From Microcella humidisoli (GTDB taxonomy: Bacteria; Actinomycetota; Actinomycetes; Actinomycetales; Microbacteriaceae): a stretch of 64,000 nucleotides of DNA. Under the pieces are notes generated by a model that did not search any database, had not been told where the DNA came from, and saw only the letters and a list, made by a program, of their open reading frames with translations. Below are positions 53,974-62,322 of the stretch, one piece after another. Each line of letters starts with the position of its first letter. Position 1 is the first letter of the stretch. The translations under genes were made by a program, and so were the position numbers. The stretch is from NCBI RefSeq assembly GCF_024362325.1, contig NZ_CP101497.1, positions 1,426,001 through 1,490,000 on the forward strand, given 5' to 3'.

Positions 53974-55397
53974 GCGCCGTGCTCGGCACCCTCATGCCCG
54001 GCTTCGCGGGGCCCGAGCTGCCCGACTGGCTCGCCGACCGCTTGCGCGCAGGGCTCGGAGGCGTGTGCCTGTTCGGCGGCAATATCCGCTCGCGCGCGCA
54101 GCTCGTCGACCTGGTCACCGCGATTCGCGCGGCGAACCCGCACGCCGTCGTCGCGATCGACGAGGAGGGCGGCGACGTCACACGGCTGTTCTACGACGTC
54201 GGCTCGCCCTACCCGGGCAATGCCGTGCTCGGCCGGCTGGACGACCTCGCGCTCACCGAGCACGTCGGGCGCACGGTGGGCTGGCAGCTGCGGCTCGCGG
54301 GCATCGACCTCGATCTGGCGCCCGACGCCGACGTCAACTCGAACCCGCTCAACCCCGTCATCGGCACGCGCTCGTTCGGCGCCGACCCGCACCTCGTCGC
54401 ACGGCACACGGCGGCGTGGGTGCGCGGCCTGCAGTCGACGGGCGTCGCGGCGAGCGTCAAGCACTTCCCCGGCCACGGCGACACCGAGCTCGACTCGCAC
54501 CTCGCGATGCCGATCGTGCGCGGCGACCTCGCGGCGCTGCGCCAGCGCGAACTCGTGCCCTTCGTCGCCGCGATCACCGCGGGGGCGCGCACGATCATGA
54601 CCTCGCACATCCTGCTGCCCGACGTCGACGACAGCGGGCCCGCGACCTTCTCGACGCGCATCCTGCAGTCGATCCTGCGCGACGAGCTGGGCTTCGACGG
54701 TGTCATCGTGTCGGATGCCCTCGACATGGCCGGCGCGAGCGGCGAGCTCGGCATCCCGGCCGCCGCCGCCCGCGCGCTCGCCGCCGGCTGCGACCTGCTC
54801 TGCATCGGCACCGACAACTCGGATGCGCAGCTCGACGACATCGTCGCCGCGGTCGAGCAGTCGATCGCGCGCGGCGAGCTCTCACTCGCCCGAGTCGACG
54901 ACGCGGCCGCACGCGTGGCCGCCCTCGCCGCCGAGTCGCACCGCATCGCCGCCGCCGCTCCCGTGCCCGCGGGCATCACGGCCGACGACGCGCCGCCCGT
55001 CGATCTCGCCGTGCTGCGCGGGGCGATCGAGGCCGTGCCGGGCGTCGTCGTTCACCCGCACCGCCAGCTCATCGCCCTGCGCACCGTCGCCAACATCGCG
55101 GTCGGCGTGGCGCCGTGGGGTCCGAGCGCCGCGGGGGCCGAGGTCGTCGAACTCGGCGAGGGCGAGCCGCTCGCGCTCGAGCCGGGCGTGCAACCCGTGC
55201 TCGTGGGGCTCGGCGTGCACCGTCACGCCTGGGTGCGCGCGCTCATCGCGCAGTCGCGCGCTGCGCATCCCGACACGATCGTCGTCGATATGGGCTGGCC
55301 CGACGAGGCGCGCGAGCACGCCGACGTCGTGACGTGGGGCGCTTCGCGCGCCATGGGCGCTGCGCTGCTCGACTGGCTCGAGCGGAGCAGCTCGTGA
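53970..55397 (+). CDS. nagZ: Beta-N-acetylhexosaminidase, glycoside hydrolase family 3 (NagZ-like)
   Basis: A 475-residue cytoplasmic GH3 enzyme (no signal peptide). The NagZ-specific catalytic loop is VKHFPGHGDTELDSH, carrying the His-Asp dyad, and the nucleophile is in VIVSDALDMAG. DEEGGDVTRLF and NPLNPVIGTRSFG are also family features. It would release N-acetylglucosamine from imported chitobiose or peptidoglycan fragments. After the barrel (about residue 330) a second domain of about 140 residues (VVVHPHRQLIALRTVANIAVG, TIVVDMGWPDE) resembles the C-terminal domain of longer NagZ proteins. ATGA overlap with the permease; GTGA overlap with the ROK kinase. Confidence 0.9.
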   Translation: MSAVLGTLMPGFAGPELPDWLADRLRAGLGGVCLFGGNIRSRAQLVDLVTAIRAANPHAVVAIDEEGGDVTRLFYDVGSPYPGNAVLGRLDDLALTEHVGRTVGWQLRLAGIDLDLAPDADVNSNPLNPVIGTRSFGADPHLVARHTAAWVRGLQSTGVAASVKHFPGHGDTELDSHLAMPIVRGDLAALRQRELVPFVAAITAGARTIMTSHILLPDVDDSGPATFSTRILQSILRDELGFDGVIVSDALDMAGASGELGIPAAAARALAAGCDLLCIGTDNSDAQLDDIVAAVEQSIARGELSLARVDDAAARVAALAAESHRIAAAAPVPAGITADDAPPVDLAVLRGAIEAVPGVVVHPHRQLIALRTVANIAVGVAPWGPSAAGAEVVELGEGEPLALEPGVQPVLVGLGVHRHAWVRALIAQSRAAHPDTIVVDMGWPDEAREHADVVTWGASRAMGAALLDWLERSSS

Positions 55398-56326
55398 GCG
55401 CCCTGCGGCTCGGCGTCGACATCGGCGGCACCAAGGTGCACGCCGTCGCGCTCGACGATGCGGGCGCGGTCGTCGCCGAGGCCCGCCTGCCCACGGGTTT
55501 CGGAGCAGAGGCGGTCGTCGCGAGCGCGCACGCCGCCGTCGTGCAGCTCACCGAGCACCTCGGGGTCGCCCCGAGCGCCCTCACCTCGATCGGCGTCGGC
55601 GTGCCGGGCCGTGTCGACCCCGCGACGGGGCATGTCGCGCACGCGGTCAACCTGGGGCTCGACTCGCTCGACCTCGGCGCCCTGCTCGCCTCCCGGCTCG
55701 GCCGTGCGGTCGTCGTCGAGAACGACGTCAATGCTGCGGCGCTCGGTGCGTTCCACCTGCTCGGCGACCCGCGGCTGCGCTCGATGGCCTACCTCAATCT
55801 CGGCACCGGACTCGCGGCGGGTCTCGTGCTCGACGGCCGGGTGTGGCGCGGCTCGCGCGGCGTGGCCGGCGAGATCGGGCACATTCCCGTCGACCCGCAG
55901 GGGGAGCTGTGCCGGTGCGGCCAGCGCGGCTGCCTCGAGACCCTGGCCTCGGGCTCGGCGCTTGCGCGGCTGTGGCCGCAGGGCGCCGGCGCCCCGGCGA
56001 GCGCGCTCTTCGCGGCGGCCGGGGCCGGAGACGAGCAGGCGGCCGCCGTGGCCGAGCGGCTCGTCGGCAACGTGGCGGCGGCGGTGCGCATCCTGGTGCT
56101 CGCTGTCGACGTCGACGCGGTCGTCATCGGGGGAGGCCTGAGCTCTCTCGGCGATCGACTGCTCGGGCAGGTGCGCGCGCGGCTCGACGCCGACGCGCGC
56201 ACCTCGCCCTTCCTCGCCTCGCTCGCGCTCGCCGAGCGCGTGCTGCTCGTGCCGGCCGGCAGCCCGGTGGGCGCCGTGGGCGCCGCACTCGTGGGGGCGC
56301 CGAGCGCCGAGGTGGTCGGCGTATGA
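55394..56326 (+). CDS. ROK family sugar kinase (probable N-acetylglucosamine kinase)
   Basis: A 310-residue ROK kinase. LGVDIGGTKVHAVALDDAG is the ATP phosphate-1 loop, VENDVNAAALGAFH holds the catalytic Asp, GEIGHIPVDPQG supplies substrate-binding Glu/His, and CRCGQRGCLET is the zinc motif. Lacks the N-terminal HTH of the regulator at 49554. Placed between nagZ and nagB with 4-nt overlaps, it most likely phosphorylates N-acetylglucosamine to feed NagA; glucokinase activity is the alternative. Confidence 0.88.
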   Translation: MSALRLGVDIGGTKVHAVALDDAGAVVAEARLPTGFGAEAVVASAHAAVVQLTEHLGVAPSALTSIGVGVPGRVDPATGHVAHAVNLGLDSLDLGALLASRLGRAVVVENDVNAAALGAFHLLGDPRLRSMAYLNLGTGLAAGLVLDGRVWRGSRGVAGEIGHIPVDPQGELCRCGQRGCLETLASGSALARLWPQGAGAPASALFAAAGAGDEQAAAVAERLVGNVAAAVRILVLAVDVDAVVIGGGLSSLGDRLLGQVRARLDADARTSPFLASLALAERVLLVPAGSPVGAVGAALVGAPSAEVVGV

Positions 56327-57120
56327 CCGAGGTCGTCATCGTTCCGAACCCCGCTGCGGGCGGGGCGCTCGTCGCCGACGCGATCGTCGCGCTCGTGCAG
56401 CGGCGCCCGGATGCCGTGCTCGGGCTCGCCACCGGATCCAGCCCCCTGCCCGTGTACGAGGCCCTGCGTCCGCACGCGGCGCTGCTGCGCGACGTGCGCG
56501 GCTTCGCCCTCGACGAGTACGTGGGGCTGCCGGCGGGGCATCCCCAGTCGTACCGCGCGGTCATCGAGCGCGAGGTGATCGGTCCGCTCGGCCTCGACCC
56601 CGCGCGCGTGCGCGTGCCGGGCGACGATCTCCCCGCGACCGGGGCCGACCACGAGACCTCGCTCGCCGAGGCGGGAGAGCGTTACGAGGCCGCGATCGCG
56701 GCGGCGCGCGGCGTCGACCTGCAGCTGCTCGGCATCGGCGCAACGGGCCACATCGGCTTCAACGAGCCCGGGTCGTCGTTCGCCTCGCGCACGCGCGTCA
56801 AGACCCTCACCGAGCAGACGCGCCGCGACAACGCGCGCTTCTTCACCGCGCCCGATGAGGTGCCGCTGCACTGCATCACGCAGGGCCTCGGCACGATCCT
56901 CGCCGCCCGGCACCTCGTGCTGCTCGCCTTCGGGGCGGCGAAGGCCGAGGCGCTCGCGGCCGCGGTCGAAGGGCCCGTCACCTCGTCGCTGCCCGGCTCA
57001 GCCATCCAGCTGCACGGGCGCGTCACGGTCGTCGTCGACGACGCCGCCGCCTCGGCGCTGCGCTTCGCCGACTACTACCGGCACGCCTGGGCGCACAAGC
57101 CCGCGTGGCAGGGGCTCTGA
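56323..57120 (+). CDS. nagB: Glucosamine-6-phosphate deaminase
   Basis: A 265-residue aldose-ketose isomerase/deaminase giving fructose-6-phosphate and ammonia. Seen: LGLATGSSPLPVYEAL (phosphate loop), FALDEYVGLPAGHPQSY (catalytic Asp), LLGIGATGHIGFNEPGSSF (catalytic His and Asp/Glu region) and CITQGLGTIL. Complete length. Its ATG overlaps the ROK kinase stop. It ends the plus-strand operon, 13 nt from the stop of the convergent DUF1349 gene. Confidence 0.95.
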   Translation: MTEVVIVPNPAAGGALVADAIVALVQRRPDAVLGLATGSSPLPVYEALRPHAALLRDVRGFALDEYVGLPAGHPQSYRAVIEREVIGPLGLDPARVRVPGDDLPATGADHETSLAEAGERYEAAIAAARGVDLQLLGIGATGHIGFNEPGSSFASRTRVKTLTEQTRRDNARFFTAPDEVPLHCITQGLGTILAARHLVLLAFGAAKAEALAAAVEGPVTSSLPGSAIQLHGRVTVVVDDAAASALRFADYYRHAWAHKPAWQGL

Positions 57121-57133
57121 CGGCTCGACCCGC

Positions 57134-57751
57134 CTAGGCGGTCTCCTCGGCGTGCAGCGCGGTGTCGGCCGCGGTCACGCGCCAGTCGAGGAAGCGCACG
57201 CGCAGGCCCGGGCGGGTGGGGGCGCACAGCATCGGGCCGATGCGCGCCGACTCGTGCGGGAATCGCGCCACGCGCACCAGGCGCCACTCGGTGTCGGCGG
57301 ACGACCGCGCGCGGATGACGACGGCATCCGCGATACGGGATGCCCGCACCGTCACCGCCGTGCCCACCCAGTCGTCGACGTGACCGGTCGACCAGTCGCT
57401 CGCCCCGACGGTCACGACCGCGCCGAGCTGCTGGTGCCCGTCGCTGTGCTCGACACCCGCCTTGATCCAGTGGGCGTCGTCGACGATCACGGCGAGGCCG
57501 GCCTGGTCGAACTGGCCCGTGAACCCCTCGAGCTCGAACGTCACCTCGACCGCGGTGTCCGGCTGCCAGGGCGCGAGCAGCGCGTGCCCGTTCTCATGCC
57601 GGAAGCCGTATGCGGTGTCGCGCCACCAGTCGCTGCCCTCGGCGGCCTCGACGACGAGGGCGCCGGTCGCCTCGATCTCTGCGGAGACCGGCTCCCGGGT
57701 CCAGGTGCCGCGCGCGAACACCGGCTCGGCGGGGTTCTCGATGCCGCTCAT
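57134..57751 (-). CDS. DUF1349 (concanavalin-like) protein
   Basis: A 205-residue soluble protein: TGALVVEAAEGSDWWRDTAYGFRH, GFTGQFDQAGLAVIVDDAHWIKAGVE and WRLVRVARFPHESARIGPML are features of DUF1349, a jelly-roll family sometimes linked to sugar metabolism; the yeast homologue is annotated as regulation of enolase protein 1. No biochemical activity is established. The ATG overlaps the nagA stop by 4 nt, tying it to aminosugar breakdown. Confidence 0.82.
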   Translation of the reverse strand: MSGIENPAEPVFARGTWTREPVSAEIEATGALVVEAAEGSDWWRDTAYGFRHENGHALLAPWQPDTAVEVTFELEGFTGQFDQAGLAVIVDDAHWIKAGVEHSDGHQQLGAVVTVGASDWSTGHVDDWVGTAVTVRASRIADAVVIRARSSADTEWRLVRVARFPHESARIGPMLCAPTRPGLRVRFLDWRVTAADTALHAEETA

Positions 57752-58896
57752 GCGCTCGCTCCGACTTCCGCGCCCGCTGCCCACACGCGCTCGACCCGCC
57801 AGTGCTCGTCGAGCACCACGAGGTCGGCCGCGTACCCCGCGGCGAGCGAGCCCCACTCGTCGTCGCGACCGAGCACGCACGCGGGCGTGCGCGTGAGCGC
57901 CTCGACGGCCGCGCTCTCGTGCACGCCCGCGACCATGACCGCGTGCCGCAGCGCGGAATCCTGGGTCAACGTCGAGCCGGCGATCGTCGAGGTGTCCGCG
58001 AGGTGCGCGATGCCGTCGCGCACGTCGACGTTGAGCGAGCCGAGGCGGTAGTGCCCGTCGGCCCCGCCCGCCGCCGCCATCGCGTCGGTGACGAGCGCCA
58101 CCCGGTGGGGTGCGGCACGGAACACCATCTGCACGATCGAGGGGTGCACGTGCACGCCATCGGCGACGAGCTCGAGCGCGACGCGGTCGTCGTCGAACGC
58201 CGCCGCGATCGGGCCGGGGTCGCGATGGTGGATGCCCGGCATCGCGTTGAACACGTGCGTCACGAGCGTCGCCCCCGCGTCGAAGGCCGCCCGCGCGATG
58301 TGCTCGTCAGCCTCGGTGTGGCCGATCGCCACGACGATGCCGGCGTCGGCGAACTGCCGCACGGCGTCGAGGGCGCCGGGCAGCTCGGGCGCGATGGTGA
58401 CCTGCCGGATGGTTCCGCGCCCGGCGTCGATGAGGCCCTGGATGGTCTGCGGGTCGGGCTGGCGCAAGAACTCGGGGGCGTGCGCGCCGCGGCGGCCGAT
58501 CGCCAGGAACGGGCCCTCGAGGTGCGCGCCGACGATCGTCGGATCGGCCTCGGCGAGGCCCGCGACGAGCGACAGCGACTCGCGCACGTCGACGAGCGGA
58601 TTGGCGACGAGCGAGATGACCGACCGGGTCGTGCCGTGCGACCGGTGCACCGCGAGCGCCGTGGCGATCTCCTCCGCACCGTTGTCGAAGGCGGCTCCGC
58701 CGCCGCCGTGCCCGTGCAGGTCGATGAAGCCCGGCGTCAGGGTGCGGCCGTGCAGGTCGATCGTGGTCGTGGCGGGAGCCGGAGCATCCACCCCCGTCAG
58801 CCCGGCGGCGGCGATGCGATCGCCGTCGATCAGCACCCAGCCGTCTCGCCGACCGTCGGCGTCGAGCAGGCTCGCGTTCGTCAGCAGCGTCGGCAC
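57748..58896 (-). CDS. nagA: N-acetylglucosamine-6-phosphate deacetylase
   Basis: A 382-residue amidohydrolase. TPGFIDLHGHGGGGAAFDNG (metal-binding HxH-type loop), GAHLEGPFLAIGRRGAH with the catalytic Glu, IGHTEAD, TLVTHVFNAMPGIHHRDPG with metal-binding His residues, and VTDAMAAAG with the catalytic Asp are the NagA signatures. It makes glucosamine-6-phosphate for NagB. The GTG at 58896 has AGGGGG upstream. It follows purU by 10 nt on the minus strand, so it is co-transcribed with a folate enzyme and encoded opposite to the rest of the nag genes. Confidence 0.94.
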   Translation of the reverse strand: MPTLLTNASLLDADGRRDGWVLIDGDRIAAAGLTGVDAPAPATTTIDLHGRTLTPGFIDLHGHGGGGAAFDNGAEEIATALAVHRSHGTTRSVISLVANPLVDVRESLSLVAGLAEADPTIVGAHLEGPFLAIGRRGAHAPEFLRQPDPQTIQGLIDAGRGTIRQVTIAPELPGALDAVRQFADAGIVVAIGHTEADEHIARAAFDAGATLVTHVFNAMPGIHHRDPGPIAAAFDDDRVALELVADGVHVHPSIVQMVFRAAPHRVALVTDAMAAAGGADGHYRLGSLNVDVRDGIAHLADTSTIAGSTLTQDSALRHAVMVAGVHESAAVEALTRTPACVLGRDDEWGSLAAGYAADLVVLDEHWRVERVWAAGAEVGASA

Positions 58897-58906
58897 GGCA
58901 GACCCC

Positions 58907-59764
58907 CTAGGTGAAGATGATCGTGCGCTGCCCGTCGAGCAGCACGCGGTCTTCGGCGAACCAGCGCACGGCCTGGCTGAGCGTGCGACTCTCGATGTCG
59001 CGGCCGATCACGACGAGCTCATCGGGCGAGCGGGAGTGGTCGACGCGCGTAACGTTCTGCTCGATGATCGGCCCCTCGTCGAGATCGCTCGTGACGAAGT
59101 GCGCCGTCGCGCCGATGAGCTTGACCCCGCGGGCGTGCGCCCGCGCGTAGGGGTTCGCACCCTTGAAGCCGGGCAGGAAAGAGTGGTGGATGTTGATGGC
59201 GCGACCCTCGAGCGCCGCGCACAGCTCGGGCGAGAAGATCTGCATGTAGCGGGCGAGCACGACGAGCTCGATGTCGTGCTGCTCGACGACCTCGAGAATG
59301 CGGGCCTCCATGGCGGCCTTCTCATCGGCCGTCGTGACCGGGCGCGACTCGAACGGCACGTCGTAGAACGCGGCGAGCTCGCTGAGGTCGGGATGGTTGC
59401 CGAGCACGAGGGGTATCTCGATCGGCAGGTGCCCGCTGCGCTGGCGGAACAGGAGGTCGTTGAGACAGTGCGCGGCCTTCGAGACGAGCACGAGGGTGCG
59501 CAGCGGCCGGCCGACGGCGTCGATGCGGCACAGCATGCCGTAGCGGTCGATCACGGGCTGCAGTGCGGCGAGCAGCTCGTCGCGGTCGGCACGCGTCTCG
59601 GTCTGCAGTCGCAGGAAGAAGCGGCCCGAGCCGAGGCTCGAGAACTGCTGCAGCTCGGTGATGTTGCCCTCGGCCGCGACGATGGCGCCCGTGACGGCGT
59701 GCACGATGCCGGGGCGGTCGTCGCAGACGAGCGTCACGATCCAGTGGTGGGGGGTCTCGCTCAC
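58907..59764 (-). CDS. purU: Formyltetrahydrofolate deformylase
   Basis: A 285-residue enzyme: N-terminal ACT domain (WIVTLVCDDRPGIVHAVTGAIV) and C-terminal formyltransferase domain with INIHHSFLPGFKGANPYARAHARGV (catalytic Asn and His) and VTSDLDEGPIIEQ. It hydrolyses 10-formyl-THF to formate and THF, balancing one-carbon pools with purine synthesis. The GTG at 59764 lies 6 nt after a minus-strand TAGGCT, giving leaderless geometry. Divergent from the first MFS gene, with starts 53 bp apart. Confidence 0.95.
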   Translation of the reverse strand: MSETPHHWIVTLVCDDRPGIVHAVTGAIVAAEGNITELQQFSSLGSGRFFLRLQTETRADRDELLAALQPVIDRYGMLCRIDAVGRPLRTLVLVSKAAHCLNDLLFRQRSGHLPIEIPLVLGNHPDLSELAAFYDVPFESRPVTTADEKAAMEARILEVVEQHDIELVVLARYMQIFSPELCAALEGRAINIHHSFLPGFKGANPYARAHARGVKLIGATAHFVTSDLDEGPIIEQNVTRVDHSRSPDELVVIGRDIESRTLSQAVRWFAEDRVLLDGQRTIIFT

Positions 59765-59770
59765 GCGTCC

Positions 59771-59811
59771 AGCCTATTCGCCGGGGCGCGGCGCCCCCGC
59801 GCGGCTACGCT
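59771..59811. promoter_or_regulatory. Divergent leaderless minus-10 boxes of purU and MFS gene 1
   Basis: Minus strand TAGGCT (59776-59771), 6 nt before the purU GTG; plus strand TACGCT (59806-59811), 6 nt before the MFS GTG at 59818. The GC-rich 29-bp core between them contains GGGGCGC-GGCGCCCC. Confidence 0.5.
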
Positions 59812-59817
59812 GAGCGC

Positions 59818-61014
59818 GTGCGCCTGCCCTGGTCATCGCTGCTGCTGCTGTCGGCCGGCATCTTCGTGGCGGTCACGAGCGAATTCTTGCCGATTGGGCT
59901 GCTGCCCCAGCTGCGCGACGAGCTCGGCATCACCGAGGCCCAGGTGGGGATGCTCATCACGGTCTTCGCAGGAACCGTCGTCGTCGCGACCGCGCCGCTG
60001 ACGCACCTGACGCGAGCGGTGCCGCGCAAGCGTCTTCTCATCGTGCTGCTGGCCATCTTCGCCGTGGCCAACCTCGTCGCCGCACTCGCCCCCAGCTACG
60101 CGGTGCTCGTGGTCGCTCGCGTCATCGGAGGTGCCGCCCACGGAGTGTTCTGGGCGGTCGTGTCGCCGTATGCCGCGCGGCTCGTGCCGCCGGAACGCCT
60201 CGCGAGCGCGGTCGCGATCGCGACGTCCGGTGCGACCGTGGCGACCGTCGCGGGCGTGCCGCTCGGAACGCTGTTGGGGTCAGTCGTCGGCTGGCGCGCG
60301 TCGTTCGCCGTCATCGCCGGACTCGTCGTGGTGATCGCGGCGCTCATCGTCGCCGTGCTGCCGCCGGTCGAGCACCGCACCCACGCACGCGACGCCGTCG
60401 TCGGCCGACCGGCACGCGATGCGACGCTCGCCCCCGTGCTCGTGCTCTGCACCACGGTCGTCCTCGTCACCCTCGGGCACGCCACCTTCTACACGTACAT
60501 CGCGGCCTGGGTCATCGACGTCGCGGGATTCGAGGGCAGTGCCGTGGCGGGCGTCCTGCTGCTCTTCGGTGCTGCGGGCGCCATCGGCGTCGCGGTCGCC
60601 GGCGTGCTCGGCGACCGCTTCCCGCGCGCGCTCCTGCCCGTGCTGCTCGTCGGCGTGGGGCTCTCGGTCGCGGGCCTCGCGGCGCTCGCCGCGCATCCGT
60701 TCGCGGTCATCGTGCTGATCGTGCTGTGGAGCGCGTTCTTGGGCGGGGTGCCGGTCATCTTCCAGGCGCGCCTGCTGCAGACCGCATCCCCCGCCCTGCT
60801 CGACATCGCGGCGGCGTGGCTGACGGTCGCGTTCAACATCGGTATCGGCGGGGGCGCGCTGCTCGGAGGGTTCGTCATCGGTGCGTGGTCGCTCGCCGCG
60901 CTGCCGCTCGTCACTGTCGCGCTGCTGCTCGCGGCGATCGGGCTCGTCGCCGTCGTCGGCGGGCTCGCCCGCCCGTCACGCCATCAGATCTCGACGGAGT
61001 CTGCCGCCTCCTGA
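59818..61014 (+). CDS. MFS transporter 1 (DHA1, AraJ/drug-efflux-like)
   Basis: A 398-residue membrane protein with twelve predicted helices. Features of DHA1 exporters: VAVTSEFLPIGLLPQLRDELG in helix 1 and its loop, FAGTVVVATAPLTHLTRAVPRK (motif A region), ARVIGGAAHGVFWAVVSPYAARLV (motif B/C region) and VAGVPLGTLLGSVVGWR. Substrate unknown. It is clearly paralogous to the MFS gene at 62323 over its whole length. GTG start 6 nt after TACGCT. Its last 31 nt overlap the end of the convergent LtrA gene. Confidence 0.88.
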   Translation: MRLPWSSLLLLSAGIFVAVTSEFLPIGLLPQLRDELGITEAQVGMLITVFAGTVVVATAPLTHLTRAVPRKRLLIVLLAIFAVANLVAALAPSYAVLVVARVIGGAAHGVFWAVVSPYAARLVPPERLASAVAIATSGATVATVAGVPLGTLLGSVVGWRASFAVIAGLVVVIAALIVAVLPPVEHRTHARDAVVGRPARDATLAPVLVLCTTVVLVTLGHATFYTYIAAWVIDVAGFEGSAVAGVLLLFGAAGAIGVAVAGVLGDRFPRALLPVLLVGVGLSVAGLAALAAHPFAVIVLIVLWSAFLGGVPVIFQARLLQTASPALLDIAAAWLTVAFNIGIGGGALLGGFVIGAWSLAALPLVTVALLLAAIGLVAVVGGLARPSRHQISTESAAS

Positions 61015-62213
61015 ACCTCGCGCTCGGCCTCCTCATCGGTGGGCCAGACGTACTCGTCGATCACGACAACGAGCGCGACGATGCCGTTGACGATCCAGGT
61101 GAGCGCGAGCGGCGTCATGCCGGGTACGAGCGGCGCGAGGGCCCAGAGCACCGTGAGCGCCGCCATGCCGAGCAGGTGCGAGCGCAGCCACGGCCGCCCG
61201 ATCGAGCGCTTGAACAGCAGGTTGCCGAGCAGGTAGAGGGCCGCGGCCCCCACGACGATCGCGTTCGTGGCGGCATCGAGCGGGTCATCGGGATGCGCGA
61301 GCACGAGGTCGTCGCCGACCGCGAGCAGCACGACCCCGCCCACGAGCACCATGTGCAGGTAGGTGTAGGTGAGCCGCGCGATGCGACCCGTCTGCGCCGA
61401 GGCGCTGATGAAGCGGGTGCCGTGCTCGGCCCCGTGACTGAAGTACAGCAGCCAGAACAAGATCGTGCCGACGAAGGCGGCGAGCAGGGCGAGCACGCTC
61501 GACGTCGTGATCTCGGCGCGGCTGAAGAGCGTGCCGGTGACGATGATCGACTCGCCGAGGGCGAGGATCATGAACAGCCCCGCACGTTCTGCCATGTGGC
61601 CGCCGGCCACCTGCCAGCTCTCGATCGGCGAGGCCTTGATGCCCGGCACCCAGTAGCGCACGGCCGGCGCGGAGAGCTCGATGGCGAGAGCGATCGACCA
61701 CAGCACGAGCTGCAGGTCACCGCCGATGAGCGCCCCGGAGATCCAGAAGGGCGCCGAGTAGACGAACCAGATCGTGATGCGCGTCAGGTTGAGCGCGGCC
61801 TGCGGTTCGCCGACGCGGCGATAGCTCACGACCACGAAGAGGGTGCGCCCGATTTGCATGACGAGATAGGCGAGGGCGAACTGCAGGCCTCGATCGTCGA
61901 AGGCGTAGGGGATCGCGGTGCTCAGCACGAGACCGGCGAGCATCAGGGCGATGAGCATCCACCGCACGGGGCCCTTCTCGGGGTTCATCCAGTTCGTGAC
62001 CCACGTCGTGTAGATCCACACCCACCACACGGCCACGAGCATCACGAGGGTCTCGAGCGCGCCCCGAAAGGTCACGTGCTCGATGAGGTGGTGCGAGAGC
62101 TGCGTGACCGCGAACACGAAGACGAGGTCGAAGAACAGCTCGATGAACGCGACGCGGTCGGCGCCGGCCTCGCGGCTGCGGAACAGGCGGATTACGGGCA
62201 GGTAGCGGGTCAC
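60984..62213 (-). CDS. ltrA: Low temperature requirement A (LtrA) family membrane protein
   Basis: A 409-residue membrane protein with ten to eleven helices. LtrA landmarks: FIELFFDLVFVFAVTQLSHHL at the first helix, VWIYTTWVTNWMNPEKGPVR, FWLLYFSHGAEHGTRF and the C-terminal LLGMAALTVLWAL. The family is named from Listeria cold growth and has no settled function. I choose the GTG at 62213 because AGGAG lies 5 nt upstream; a GTG two codons earlier overlaps that site. Convergent with MFS 1 (31-nt overlap) and divergent from MFS 2. Confidence 0.88.
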   Translation of the reverse strand: MTRYLPVIRLFRSREAGADRVAFIELFFDLVFVFAVTQLSHHLIEHVTFRGALETLVMLVAVWWVWIYTTWVTNWMNPEKGPVRWMLIALMLAGLVLSTAIPYAFDDRGLQFALAYLVMQIGRTLFVVVSYRRVGEPQAALNLTRITIWFVYSAPFWISGALIGGDLQLVLWSIALAIELSAPAVRYWVPGIKASPIESWQVAGGHMAERAGLFMILALGESIIVTGTLFSRAEITTSSVLALLAAFVGTILFWLLYFSHGAEHGTRFISASAQTGRIARLTYTYLHMVLVGGVVLLAVGDDLVLAHPDDPLDAATNAIVVGAAALYLLGNLLFKRSIGRPWLRSHLLGMAALTVLWALAPLVPGMTPLALTWIVNGIVALVVVIDEYVWPTDEEAEREVQEAADSVEI

Positions 62214-62322
62214 GGGCACTCCTGGTGGCTGGCGGTAGCGCTAGCGTAGATGTGGATGCTCCGCCCGGGCATCCCCGGACCCGTCGGCCCGTTACGCCGA
62301 CCGCGAAAGCGCTTCTCGTCTC

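Noticed and set aside
62307..62314. LacI-family operator before MFS transporter 2
   Set aside because: Only the 8-bp core AAGCGCTT is symmetric; the flanks do not match, unlike the 16-bp amylase site.
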